Shown here piece by piece: positions 9,687 through 18,875 of a stretch of DNA of 64,000 nucleotides (positions are counted from its first letter, which is position 1; each line of letters begins with the position of its first letter). The notes under the pieces were generated by a model, which saw nothing but the letters and a program-made list of their open reading frames with translations, was not told where the DNA came from and made no database searches. The position numbers and the translations under genes are program-made. The DNA is taken from the NCBI GenBank assembly GCA_035606355.1, contig DATNFO010000015.1:293718-357717 (forward strand), given 5' to 3'. This stretch comes from Sulfopaludibacter sp035606355 (GTDB taxonomy: Bacteria > Acidobacteriota > Terriglobia > Bryobacterales > Bryobacteraceae).

Positions 9687-9740
9687 GCCCATGGTTGGCA
9701 GTCCGGTTGCGGTTCCGGACTTCCGACCATGGGCTTTTTT
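9687..9740 (+). terminator. Rho-independent terminator overlapping the next start codon
   Basis: A 20-bp stem (arms 9687-9706 and 9715-9734, one mismatch and one G-T pair) with an 8-nt loop is followed directly by seven T residues (9735 onward). It should end transcription of the TonB receptor gene. The ATG assigned to the downstream permease (9729) lies inside the 3' arm, so the same hairpin could also hide that start codon in read-through mRNA. Confidence 0.8.
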
Positions 9741-12155
9741 TCTTCCGTCAATCAAGCGCTGCGCGTCTTTCGCAAGAATCCCGGCTTTGCGATCTCGGCA
9801 CTGGCCATCCTCACGTTGGGTATCGGGGCGAACACGGCGATTTTCAGCGTAGTCAACACCGTGCTGCTGCGGCCGCTTCCCTTCCCCGAACCGGAGGGCA
9901 TCGTCACCGTGTACCATGTGCCTCCGGCGGCGGCCTTTCCAGGGATCAAACGCTTCTCGGTATCGGTCGCGAATTATCTCGATTGGCGCGCGCAGAACGA
10001 TGTCTTCGACGCGATGAGCGTCTATAGCGCGCGCGGGCTGCGGGTGGGCGGCGGCACGACGCCGCAAGTGTTGAAGGCGACGATTTCCGATGCCGGCTTC
10101 TTCCGCGTGCTGCGCGTCAAGCCGGAAGCCGGCCGGTTATTTACCGGCGACGAATGCCAGCCGGGGCGCGACAACGTGATCGTGCTGAGCGACGGCACTG
10201 CGAGGAGCTACTTCGGGTCGCCATCCGGCGCGCTGGGGCGAACCATGGAACTCGGCAAGCGCACTTACTCAGTGATCGGCGTGATGCCTCCGGAGTTCCA
10301 CGTGAAGAGCTGGTCTCCCATGGACATGGAGGCGTGGATTCCGAACGCGTGGACGGAGAAGGATCGCGCGACTCGCGGCAATCATAACTGGCTGGTAGTG
10401 GCGCGATTGAAACCGGGAGTGACGAAGGAACGCGCGCAGTCGGCGATGAATGTAATTTCGGACCGGCTCGCCAAGCAGTATCCGGAAGAGGACAAGGGCT
10501 GGGGCGCGATCGTCATTCCGCTGCGCGACTTGCTGGTAGGCTCCGTACGGCCGGCGCTATTGACGTTGTTGGGCGCGGTGGGATTTGTGCTGCTGATTGC
10601 CTGCGCCAACACGGCGAACCTGGTGCTGGCGCGGACCATCGCGCGCCGCAAAGAGTTCGCGATTCGTGCGGCCATCGGCGCGAGCAGGCGGCAGGTGCTG
10701 CATCCGGTGCTGGTGGAAACGACGCTGCTTGCATTGATCGGCGGCGCGCTGGGATTGCTGGTGGCGCGCAGTGGACAATCGCTGGTGACGCGAGCGCTGG
10801 CGGATCAACTGCCGCGCGCGACCGAAGTTCAGATGGATGCGCGGGTGCTCGCATTCACTCTGATCGCGAGCGTGCTCACGGGGCTCGCGGCCGGCTTGCT
10901 GGCCGGAAGCCGTCTGCTGAAAGGCAACCTGAACGATTCGCTGAAGCAGGGTTTCGGCAAAACGGACAGCTATTCAGCGGGCAAGCGCACGCGCGGCGCG
11001 CTTGTGGTGGCGGAAGTAGCTCTTTCGCTGATGCTGCTGGTGGGCGCGGGGCTCATGATTCGCACGCTGTGGGCGCTGCGCGGCACAGACCCCGGCTTTC
11101 GCGCGGAGAACGTGCTCACCATGAGCGTGCCGATTCCCGCATCCAGCGACACTGCCAAGCGCAGCAAGTTCTACGACGAATTCCTGCCGAAAGTGGCGGC
11201 GCTACCGGGCGTCGCCTCAGCGGCAGCCATCGACTATCTGCCGCTCGATGGCGGCAGTGAGCAGCCGATCACCGTGGAAGGCCGTCCGGCGGAGGTATTC
11301 GCGCTACAGCGCAACGTATCGGTGCGGCAGGCGACTCCGAATTACTTCCACACGATGGGCATTCCGATTGTGGCGGGGCGCGATTTCACGATGGCGGAGA
11401 CGACAGACGAACAAGCGCCGGCGGTGATCAGCGTATCGATGGCGCGGCTGTTCTGGCCGGGCGAGAACGCCATCGGGAAGCGCTTCCGAATTTCGTTTAC
11501 GCCGGACACGGTGCGCACAGTAGTGGGCGTGGTGGGCGATATCAAGGATCGCGGACTCGACGGGCTGGAGGCGGTGACGATGCTGTATCTGCCCATTGCA
11601 CAAGATTATAAGCTGCCGGTGAACCTGGTGGTGCGGGGATCGTCGCATCCGGTGACGAATCTGACGGCCGGCATTCGCGGTGTGCTGGCGAACATCGACC
11701 CGACGCTGCCGATTCGAAACGTGGAGACGATGGACAATCTGGTGATGCAGACACTGGCACAGCACCGGTTCAGCATGTGGCTGTTCGCGGCGCTGGCGCT
11801 GCTGGCATTGCTGCTGGCAATCGTCGGAATCTATAGCGTGCTGGCGTATAGCGTGCGCACCCGCGTGCATGAGATCGGAATACGCATCGCGCTGGGAGCC
11901 AGTGCGGGCGACGTGCTGCGGATGATCGTGGCGGAAGGCATGCAACCGGCTCTGCTGGGCGTATTGATCGGCGCGGCGGGCGCATTCGCGCTGGGCGGTG
12001 TGTTGAGCAAGCTGATATACGGCGTCAGCGCGGCGGATCCGCTGACGTTCGGAGCGGTGGCGGCGATACTCGTGGCGGTGGCGGTGACGGCTTGCGTGCT
12101 GCCGGGTTATCGAGCGACACGGGTTCAGCCGGTGGTGGCGCTGCGGAATGAGTAG
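9729..12155 (+). CDS. ADOP/MacB-type ABC transporter permease
   Basis: 808 residues with two copies of the MacB-periplasmic-domain plus FtsX-transmembrane unit. TM1 with the family signature GFAISALAILTLGIGANTAIFSVVNTVLLRPLPFPEP lies at residues 18-55. A periplasmic domain reaches to about 260. Three TM segments lie near 275-400, with RRKEFAIRAAIGASRRQV. A second TM/periplasmic unit runs from about 425 and ends with three TM segments, including HEIGIRIALGASAGDVLRMIVAEGM. Acidobacterial ADOP proteins often carry an N-terminal PadR-like prefix domain, which is absent here. No ATPase gene is adjacent, so the NBD must come from elsewhere. There is no SD; the start codon lies in a terminator stem. 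Confidence 0.88.
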   Translation: MGFFSSVNQALRVFRKNPGFAISALAILTLGIGANTAIFSVVNTVLLRPLPFPEPEGIVTVYHVPPAAAFPGIKRFSVSVANYLDWRAQNDVFDAMSVYSARGLRVGGGTTPQVLKATISDAGFFRVLRVKPEAGRLFTGDECQPGRDNVIVLSDGTARSYFGSPSGALGRTMELGKRTYSVIGVMPPEFHVKSWSPMDMEAWIPNAWTEKDRATRGNHNWLVVARLKPGVTKERAQSAMNVISDRLAKQYPEEDKGWGAIVIPLRDLLVGSVRPALLTLLGAVGFVLLIACANTANLVLARTIARRKEFAIRAAIGASRRQVLHPVLVETTLLALIGGALGLLVARSGQSLVTRALADQLPRATEVQMDARVLAFTLIASVLTGLAAGLLAGSRLLKGNLNDSLKQGFGKTDSYSAGKRTRGALVVAEVALSLMLLVGAGLMIRTLWALRGTDPGFRAENVLTMSVPIPASSDTAKRSKFYDEFLPKVAALPGVASAAAIDYLPLDGGSEQPITVEGRPAEVFALQRNVSVRQATPNYFHTMGIPIVAGRDFTMAETTDEQAPAVISVSMARLFWPGENAIGKRFRISFTPDTVRTVVGVVGDIKDRGLDGLEAVTMLYLPIAQDYKLPVNLVVRGSSHPVTNLTAGIRGVLANIDPTLPIRNVETMDNLVMQTLAQHRFSMWLFAALALLALLLAIVGIYSVLAYSVRTRVHEIGIRIALGASAGDVLRMIVAEGMQPALLGVLIGAAGAFALGGVLSKLIYGVSAADPLTFGAVAAILVAVAVTACVLPGYRATRVQPVVALRNE

Positions 12156-12160
12156 CCCTG

Positions 12161-12166
12161 TAGAAT
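12161..12166 (+). promoter_or_regulatory. Putative -10 box for a leaderless metallo-beta-lactamase mRNA
   Basis: TAGAAT ends exactly 6 nt before the ATG at 12173, and no Shine-Dalgarno sequence fits between. The -35 region is weak. The same geometry occurs at 19005 and 21245. Confidence 0.4.
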
Positions 12167-12172
12167 TTAGGG

Positions 12173-13027
12173 ATGACGATTTCCGTTCAAGCGGCGGCGC
12201 TGGGGGCGCTGGCGTTTTCCATTGCGTTCGCGGCCGATAAGACCGACAATCAGCCGTTTCCGCCGCATCGGATTGCGGACAATCTGTATTACGTCGGGTC
12301 AAGCGATATCGCGGCTTACCTGGTAACCACTCCCGCGGGAGATATCCTCATCAATGCCGGCTATGAGACCACTCCGGCCCTGATTCGCGACAGCATCGTG
12401 AAGCTTGGGTTTCGTCCGGCGGACGTGAAGATTCTGCTGAACAGCCAGGCGCACTACGATCATGTGGCCGGGATGCACGAGATGCAGCGGCTCACCGGCG
12501 CGAAGATTTACTCGAGCGAGCGAGAAGTAGCGGTGCTGGAGAGCGGCGGGAAGGCCGATCTTCGCTTCGGCCGCGAGATCACTTATCCGCCCGTGAAGGT
12601 GGATCACGTGGTGCGTGACGGCGAGGCAGTTACTCTGGGCGGCGTAACCTTAGTGGCGCACATGACACCGGGACATAGCATCGGGTGCACCACCTGGACG
12701 ATGCGCGCGACGGACGGCGGACGCAGTTACAACGTGGTGATCGTTGGCGGGGTCGGCATCAATCCGGGAGTGGAACTGGTCAGGCATCCGCTTTATCCGG
12801 GGATCGCGGACGATTTCGCGCATACGTTTCAATTGCTGCGGTCGCTGCCGTGCGACATCTTTCTCGGCGCGCACGGCGGGTATTACGGAATGAAGGCGAA
12901 GTACGAGCGAATGAAAGTTGGGGCGGCGGGGAACGCGTTCGTCGATCCGGCGGGGTATCGCGCCTTCATCGATGGTGCGGAGAAGGATTACCGGGCTCAG
13001 TTGGCGCGGGAACAGGATGGCCGTTGA
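12173..13027 (+). CDS. Subclass B3-like metallo-beta-lactamase with a Gln in the zinc site
   Basis: 284 residues with a signal peptide (to about residue 21). The metal motif reads Q92-A-H94-Y-D96-H97 (SQAHYDHVAG), followed by H168 in GHSIGCTTW and H234 in LGAHGGYYG. This is the B3 layout (residues 116, 118, 120, 121, 196, 263), but with Gln in place of the first His, as in the GOB enzymes. It should hydrolyse beta-lactams or related amides in the periplasm. Whether it confers resistance cannot be told from sequence, since many soil B3 homologues are weak. It lies 17 nt after the permease gene, but a -10 box in the gap suggests its own leaderless transcript. Confidence 0.85.
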   Translation: MTISVQAAALGALAFSIAFAADKTDNQPFPPHRIADNLYYVGSSDIAAYLVTTPAGDILINAGYETTPALIRDSIVKLGFRPADVKILLNSQAHYDHVAGMHEMQRLTGAKIYSSEREVAVLESGGKADLRFGREITYPPVKVDHVVRDGEAVTLGGVTLVAHMTPGHSIGCTTWTMRATDGGRSYNVVIVGGVGINPGVELVRHPLYPGIADDFAHTFQLLRSLPCDIFLGAHGGYYGMKAKYERMKVGAAGNAFVDPAGYRAFIDGAEKDYRAQLAREQDGR

Positions 13028-13048
13028 GTCAGTCGCGCGGGCAATCAG

Positions 13049-13187
13049 TAGCGACCGGTCTCCAGACCGGTTGCAGGCGAACGAAGTTTCGCCCGAGTCG
13101 CGCTATGCGCGACCCGACAGGAAGGTTCCTGTCTGCACTTAGGCGCGCTCCGCGCGCCTGCGACCGGTCGGGAGACCGGTCACTACT
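13049..13187 (+). repeat. Composite palindromic repeat array
   Basis: A mosaic of five hairpins: a GACCGGTC/GACCGGT arm pair around TCCA; GCGAA/TTCGC; GTCGCGC/GCGCGAC; a CAGGAA/TTCCTG unit; AGGCGCGC/GCGCGCCT with TCC loop; and finally GACCGGTC-GGGA-GACCGGTC. The outer ends are TAGCGACC and GGTCACTACT, so the array is itself roughly inverted end to end. The remaining 13188-13360 holds no gene that I can support. Confidence 0.85.
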
Positions 13188-13360
13188 GCATCTTCCGGAC
13201 GTGTTCGAATTCCTTTTCCGGTTTACGCGCGCGTGGGTAGTCGAGCGGCTACGGTCGGGCGGTGCCCCGGTGGAAACAACTGAAACCCGGCTTTAGTACC
13301 ATCGGTACCTCGGATTTTTCCTCTCAGTACTTGCCGCAATCCTGTTTACCTGTTTTACTC

Positions 13361-14911
13361 ATGGATACGATGACCGGAAAATCCCTCGCCGAACGGCTTT
13401 CCGAAGGCAGAATCCCGCCTTCCGAAGGCTTGCGCTATGCCATGAACGTGGCGGAGCAGCTCCGTAAGATGCACGATGAAGGGCGCTCGCACGGCGCAGT
13501 GTGTCCGGCGAACATCCTTCTGAACGGACCCTCGGCGGAGGTGGTAAACGCGGCGTCGCCGGAGGAGGTCCAGCCGTATTCCGCGCCCGAGGTGTTAGAG
13601 GGCAACGCGCCGGACGGGCGCAGCGACCTGTTTGGTTTTGGCGCCGTGCTCTATGAGGTGCTGACCGGGCGGAAGGCGTTCGCCGGAACGGACCGGACCA
13701 CGCCGCCGAGCTCTGGGAGCGCGGCTGTGGACCGCCTCACGATGCCGTGCATGTCGGTGGACCCGGCGGGCAGACCGCAGCGATTTCAAAAGGTGATGGT
13801 GGAGCTGAAAATGCTCCTGGTGACCGCGCAGCGGGCGGCGGCGCAACCGCAGAAACCGGGCGAAGGACCGTCGGCGGCGATTCTCCGCGGGGAGATGCAG
13901 AAGCTGGAAGGGCGGCTCGCGGAACGGTTGGCGGCGAACGAAACGGCGCTCGCGGAATTGCGGCAGCAGTCTGCTGAAACCCTGCCGGCGTTGCAGCTCG
14001 AAGCGCAACAGATGGAATCCCGCTTAGGCTCGCGTTTGCAGACGTTCGAGAAGCTGCTGCTGGAAGTGCAGAAGGCTGTGTCCGAGCCTCGGGAGCCCGA
14101 GCCGGATCCGGTGCTGCGGTTCGAGATGCAGCAACTGGATTCGAAAGTCACGGCGCGGCTGCAGGCGAATGAACGGGCGATGGCGGAGATGCAGCGCATC
14201 GCCTCTGAGGCGCTGAATCGGGAATCGGCTGCGGATTATGCATCTCGACCTGACTTGCTGGCTCTCGAAGGGCGGCTGGTCGCGCGGCTGGGGGCACACG
14301 AAAAAGCGACTGCCGATGCGCAGGCTGCCGCGCTGGAAGCGACGACTCAGGCTGCGGCCGCAGCGGAAGGCCGCACGGCCGAACGGCTGGCTCAGCAGCA
14401 GGGGTGGGCCGACGAAGCGGTGCAGTCGCTGCGACGCGAATTGGCCGAAGTTTCCGCGCGTGCGTCGGAGCAACAGCGAATGTCGGACGAGGCAGTGGAA
14501 GCGCTTCGCCGTGAGGTGGCGGAGTTGGGCGCACGGCTCGACGAGTCGCGCCAGCAGGATCAGGCCGCAGCTGTCGATTCGGCGGCTCACGCGCGCGAGA
14601 GCATCGAAGCGGTCAGCCAGCGGCTTGCGCTCGTGGAAGCTCAGGGCGTGGGCGGCGATTCGGCTCGCATCGACCAGGCGGAAGGCGCGATCGAGGGAGT
14701 GCGGAAACAGATCTCCGAACTGCACGACCTGGTGGCCGACGATCTGCTGAGCTTCGAGCAGAAGCTGAAGACGCAAGCGGGCGCGATCGAATCGGCGCGA
14801 ACGGCCATGGCTCAGACGGACGATCTGGTGGAGCGCGTTGTGGAGGCTCTCGAGACGCTGCAATCGGCGGTGCTGGATCAGACCGAAGAGCGGTCGATGG
14901 CTTTGAACTAA
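13361..14911 (+). CDS. Truncated pseudokinase fused to a long coiled coil
   Basis: 516 residues from the ATG at 13361; an in-frame GTG/ATG upstream would add 33 residues that look non-coding. Residues 1-180 match the C-lobe of Hanks-type kinases: HGAVCPANILLN (44-55) in place of HRDxKPxNILL, YSAPEVLEG (73-81) for the APE motif, and DLFGFGAVLYEVLTGRKAF (89-107). The catalytic Asp is Ala46, the following Lys is Cys48, there is no DFG, and the N-lobe with its ATP lysine is missing, so it cannot be an ordinary kinase. Residues about 200-516 are Ala/Glu/Arg-rich heptads predicted to form a coiled coil. It is probably a scaffold. No SD is seen. Confidence 0.75.
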   Translation: MDTMTGKSLAERLSEGRIPPSEGLRYAMNVAEQLRKMHDEGRSHGAVCPANILLNGPSAEVVNAASPEEVQPYSAPEVLEGNAPDGRSDLFGFGAVLYEVLTGRKAFAGTDRTTPPSSGSAAVDRLTMPCMSVDPAGRPQRFQKVMVELKMLLVTAQRAAAQPQKPGEGPSAAILRGEMQKLEGRLAERLAANETALAELRQQSAETLPALQLEAQQMESRLGSRLQTFEKLLLEVQKAVSEPREPEPDPVLRFEMQQLDSKVTARLQANERAMAEMQRIASEALNRESAADYASRPDLLALEGRLVARLGAHEKATADAQAAALEATTQAAAAAEGRTAERLAQQQGWADEAVQSLRRELAEVSARASEQQRMSDEAVEALRREVAELGARLDESRQQDQAAAVDSAAHARESIEAVSQRLALVEAQGVGGDSARIDQAEGAIEGVRKQISELHDLVADDLLSFEQKLKTQAGAIESARTAMAQTDDLVERVVEALETLQSAVLDQTEERSMALN

Positions 14912-14913
14912 AC

Positions 14914-14977
14914 GTCGCCTCGGGCGCGACTGGCGCGCTCTGCGCGCCTGGTACCGGCCGGGAGGCCGGTACCTACT
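14914..14977 (+). repeat. Palindromic repeat after the pseudokinase gene
   Basis: Two hairpins: GGCGCGC/GCGCGCC with a TCT loop, then GGTACCGGCC arms closed by GGGA. The terminus CCTACT matches other copies of the family. Confidence 0.8.
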
Positions 14978-15139
14978 GCTGTTTCATTCTGCAGAACGAG
15001 CGTGGGGCTGTTGCGTGTGCAAACTTCTTCAGACTCACGCAGGCATGTTCCGAATGACGAAACGGCGGGGAAATCGGTAAATGTACTTTCCGGGCGGCAT
15101 CACCTCTGATATCTCTTTCAAACCAGGGGAAATCTCGCC

Positions 15140-18100
15140 ATGTCGCAACGGCTGTTCTGTACGGTTTTGCTTGCTGTCCTGCCGCTGGGAGCGCAGGAGT
15201 TCCGCGCCGGCATCGCCGGACTCGTCAAGGATTCGCAAGGCGCCGTAATCCCAGGCGTCGCCGTGGAAGCGCAGAACGTCAACACAAAAGACGTGATCCA
15301 CGCGACCACCAACACATCCGGCTATTATGCGTTTCCGGTGATTCCGATTGGCGTTTACCGCCTGACGGCCAGCGCTCCGGGCTTTAAGCAGGCCGTCCGC
15401 AACAATCTCGAGCTGCGCGTCGGCGATCAGGTGCAGCAGGACTTCACGCTCGAAGTCGGCGTGGTCAACGAGACGGTCACCGTCAGCGCGGGCAGCGAGC
15501 TGCTGCAAACCATCGCCACCGACAAAGGGCAGGTGGTGGACGAGCAGAACGTGCGCGATACGCCGTCCGTGGGCCGCAATCCGTTCCTGCTCGGCGTCGA
15601 AGCGACGGGCGTGCAATTCGACGTCGGAGCGGGACCGCTGAGCCGGGCCGTGCGCCCGTTCGATTCGGGGAACAACGTCGCCGAAAGCATGTCGATCAAC
15701 GGCGGCCGCACCGGCGCGAGCGACCTGCTGCTGGACGGCGTGCCGAACACGGGCGTCGAAACCGGATCCAGCGCCACGAATATGGCATTCGTGCCGAACC
15801 AGGACGCCGTCAGCCAGTTCCGCATCGCCAGCAATAACTACGACGCGCAGTACGGCCGCACCGCGGGCGGCACCATGACCGTCAGCATCAAGAACGGCAC
15901 GAATCAGTATCATGGCGCTGCTTACTGGTACAACAAGAACACCGTACTCACCGCGAACACCTTCGACCAGAACCGCATCGGCAACGCGCGAGCGGCGTAC
16001 CACCAGAACGAGCCCGGCGTCGAGCTCGATGGGCCCGTGGTGATTCCTCATCTCTATGACGGCCACAATAAAACGTTCTTCATGTATTCCTACGAGCTGT
16101 GGCGCGACGCCATTCCGTCGCCTACGACGTCGACTACGCCGCAACCGGAAGCACTGAAGGGCAACTTCAACACGACGCTGCAAAGTAACGGTACGCCGAT
16201 CACGATTTACGATCCAAATACAACCACGCAGACGGGCACGAACACGTATACGCGTTCGCCGTTCCCCGGCAACTTCATTCCCACGAACCGGTTCAATCCC
16301 GTGGGCGCGAAGATCGCCAGCTACATTCCCTTGCCGAATCAGCCAGGCCAAACCAACAACCTGGTCGCGGCGCCGAACAGCCGCACCGACGCATACGACG
16401 CGCATGTGGCCCGCGTGGACCAGGACATCAACTCCAAGGAGCGATTCTTCTCGCGATTCGTGCGCGGCTTCCGCACGGAAGTCAACGACACCAACGGCTT
16501 TCCAAAAGTCGCATCGCCGCAATATACCGACGGCCGGCTGAGCCAGGGCGGCAACCTGGACCTGACGAGCATCCTTTCGCCCTCCACCGTGTTGACGTCG
16601 CGCGTCGGGTACTTGCGCCACGACCTCTGGATTACGCTTTACACCAGCGGATTCGACCCGACCTCGCTCGGCTTCCCGTCTTCCCTGCTCAACACGCTGC
16701 CACCGTATTTTCCGACCATCTCACCGAGCGGCTACACCACGTTCGGCAGCGGCCGCAGTTCCGGAAATCAGTTTACCGAGAGCGCCGGCTGGTCATGGAG
16801 CGAGGTTGCGAGCCGGAGCATCAATCGTCATCAACTCAAGGTTGGCGGCGAATTTCGGGTGATGCTCGATAACATCAATTCGCCCACCACGAATTTCGGC
16901 AGTTACAGCTTCAACTCCGGGTGGACGCAGTTCAACGCTCTCACCGGCACCACCGGCACCGGCAACGCTATCGCGTCTCTGCTGCTTGGTATGCCTTCCG
17001 GCGGCAGCGCGCCGATTAACGCCGCTCTCGCCTGGGGCTACCACTATTACGGCACGTTCGTGCAGGACGATTGGCGTGTGACCAACAAGCTGACGCTCAG
17101 TTTGGGATTGCGCTGGGACTACGAGTCGCCGGTCACGGAACGGAACAACCAGAATGACGCAGCGTTCGACTTCAACGCGGCCAGCCCGTTGCAAGTCACG
17201 AATCCGCTGCAACCCGGCGCCACGCTGAAGGGCGGGCTCACCTTTCCCACGCCGGGAAACCGGATTCCGTATCAGCGCGACCTGAACAACATACAGCCGC
17301 GCGCGGGAATCGCGTGGCATCCTCTGAACAAGACGGTAGTTCGTGCCGGCTATGGCGTGAGCTATCTGGCGACGTTCACGCCGCCTCCGACGCAGGGCTT
17401 CAGCACGAGCACTCCATACACTGGAAGCAACGACGGCAACATCACCAGCAATGGCAATACGCTGTCCGATCCCTACCCGCAGGGCATTCTGACGCCGACT
17501 GGCAGCCGCCTCGGCCTGGCGACATTTCTCGGGCAATCGATTAATTTTGTGGATCCGGATCGCGTGATTCCGAAGGTGCACGAGTTTTCGGTGGGTGTGC
17601 AGCAGGAGCTGCCATTCCGTTCCGTGGTCGAAGTGTCGTATGTCGGCAGCCGCAGTAAGGAGTTGGACGCATCGCACCAACTCAATGCGGTGAGCCTCGC
17701 GCAGTTACTGCAGTACGGCGGCAACTTCGCATCGCCTAACCTTACCGATAGCGTCGCCAATCCGTTCGCCGGGAGGTTGCCCGCGACCAGTTTGAACGGT
17801 AATACGACGACACGCCAGCAGCTTTTGCTGCCGTATCCGCAATTTACCGGCGTGAATGAAACGAGTATTCCGATCGGGTCGGCGTGGTACAACTCGCTGC
17901 AGGTCCGGTTCGATAAACGCTTCACGCGCGGACTGAATTTTCTGGTGAGCTACACCTACTCGAAGACGATGGAGGCCGTTTCGTTCCTGAATAATCAGGA
18001 TGCCTCTCCGGCGCGGACACTGACGGCGACCGATACGCCGAATCGCATCGTGGTGAGTGGGAATTGGGCACTCCCCGTCTTCAGCCATACGAAGGGAGTT

Positions 18101-18586
18101 GCGGGCATCTTCCTGAAGGGGTGGCAGCTCAACGGGATTTTCGTGCGCGAGAACGGGTTCCCTCTCGGCGCGCCGGGCAACTACTACTCTTCGGGGATCG
18201 ATCCGTCGCTCGGGGACGCTTCGACGGAGCAGCGCTACTTCAATACGTGCACGCTGCAGACGAACGGCACACGGACGAACTGCGCAAGCACGAGCGAGCC
18301 GATCGCATTCATCCAACAGCAGAATAATACGCTGCGGACGCTGAGCCTTCGCTTCCCTTCCCTGCGTCCGCCGAAGGTGCCGACGGCCGACGTGTCGATG
18401 TTCAAAGCGTTCACACTGCACGAGCGGATGCGGCTGCAATTTCGGGCCGAGGCGTTTAATGCGACGAACTCTCCGCAACTCGGGTTGCCGAGCACGAGCC
18501 TGAATTCCACGAATGCGGGAGTGGTCGGCCTGACGCAGACGAACGATCCGCGGAATATGCAGTTGTCGCTGCGGCTGATGTTCTAG
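15140..18586 (+). CDS. Oar-type TonB-dependent receptor (second)
   Basis: 1148 residues with a signal peptide (MSQRLFCTVLLAVLPLGAQ). A regulatory-like beta-sandwich follows (FRAGIAGLVKDSQGAVIPGVAVEA), then a plug with SINGGRTGASDLLLDGVPNTG and a barrel with the Oar hallmarks (GTMTVSIKNGTNQYHGAAY, GGEFRVML, FRAEAFNATNSPQLG). It is only distantly like the receptor at 5927. The start is supported by an AGGGGAA ribosome site about 8 nt upstream. It acts in the outer membrane; the ligand is unknown. The end of the gene is followed by a hairpin array that contains a fragment of its own 3' end. Confidence 0.9.
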   Translation: MSQRLFCTVLLAVLPLGAQEFRAGIAGLVKDSQGAVIPGVAVEAQNVNTKDVIHATTNTSGYYAFPVIPIGVYRLTASAPGFKQAVRNNLELRVGDQVQQDFTLEVGVVNETVTVSAGSELLQTIATDKGQVVDEQNVRDTPSVGRNPFLLGVEATGVQFDVGAGPLSRAVRPFDSGNNVAESMSINGGRTGASDLLLDGVPNTGVETGSSATNMAFVPNQDAVSQFRIASNNYDAQYGRTAGGTMTVSIKNGTNQYHGAAYWYNKNTVLTANTFDQNRIGNARAAYHQNEPGVELDGPVVIPHLYDGHNKTFFMYSYELWRDAIPSPTTSTTPQPEALKGNFNTTLQSNGTPITIYDPNTTTQTGTNTYTRSPFPGNFIPTNRFNPVGAKIASYIPLPNQPGQTNNLVAAPNSRTDAYDAHVARVDQDINSKERFFSRFVRGFRTEVNDTNGFPKVASPQYTDGRLSQGGNLDLTSILSPSTVLTSRVGYLRHDLWITLYTSGFDPTSLGFPSSLLNTLPPYFPTISPSGYTTFGSGRSSGNQFTESAGWSWSEVASRSINRHQLKVGGEFRVMLDNINSPTTNFGSYSFNSGWTQFNALTGTTGTGNAIASLLLGMPSGGSAPINAALAWGYHYYGTFVQDDWRVTNKLTLSLGLRWDYESPVTERNNQNDAAFDFNAASPLQVTNPLQPGATLKGGLTFPTPGNRIPYQRDLNNIQPRAGIAWHPLNKTVVRAGYGVSYLATFTPPPTQGFSTSTPYTGSNDGNITSNGNTLSDPYPQGILTPTGSRLGLATFLGQSINFVDPDRVIPKVHEFSVGVQQELPFRSVVEVSYVGSRSKELDASHQLNAVSLAQLLQYGGNFASPNLTDSVANPFAGRLPATSLNGNTTTRQQLLLPYPQFTGVNETSIPIGSAWYNSLQVRFDKRFTRGLNFLVSYTYSKTMEAVSFLNNQDASPARTLTATDTPNRIVVSGNWALPVFSHTKGVAGIFLKGWQLNGIFVRENGFPLGAPGNYYSSGIDPSLGDASTEQRYFNTCTLQTNGTRTNCASTSEPIAFIQQQNNTLRTLSLRFPSLRPPKVPTADVSMFKAFTLHERMRLQFRAEAFNATNSPQLGLPSTSLNSTNAGVVGLTQTNDPRNMQLSLRLMF

Positions 18587-18594
18587 GGGTGGCT

Positions 18595-18793
18595 AGGGCG
18601 CACTTTGTGCGTCTAAGTCGCGCTCCGCGCGACCCGACAGGAAGGATTCCTGTCGGCACGTGGCAACAGGAATCTTTCCTGCGACCGGTCAGGAGACCGG
18701 TCGCTACTGTCCTAGCCTGACGCAGACGGCGTGGGTACGGAATCGGGCGCACTTTGTGCGCCTGCGACCGGTCGGGAGACCGGTCGCTACTGA
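18595..18793 (+). repeat. Two palindromic arrays flanking a copy of the upstream gene's tail
   Basis: The first array (about 18598-18711) runs GCGCAC/GTGCG, GTCGCGC/GCGCGAC, CCGACAGGAA/TTCCTGTCGG and GACCGGTC-AGGA-GACCGGTC. The second (about 18747-18793) runs GGCGCAC-TTT-GTGCGCC and GACCGGTC-GGGA-GACCGGTC. Between them, 18715-18743 repeats 14 nt plus CGGAAT from the end of the TonB receptor gene (18528-18556) with identical internal spacing. Confidence 0.8.
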
Positions 18794-18875
18794 CTACCCT
18801 CAGTGGCGGGGTAGTGGGGGACGCCCTCATAAGACCTTTTGGCGATTTGGTGGAAGTGGATTAAGGTTAGATCAA

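Noticed and set aside
13049..13187. CRISPR array
   Set aside because: The repeats are hairpin mosaics of varying order without regular unit length or unique spacers; no cas genes were seen anywhere in the window.
15035..16621. 528-residue minus-strand frame
   Set aside because: Antisense to the TonB receptor gene, no family features, composition of a shadow frame.
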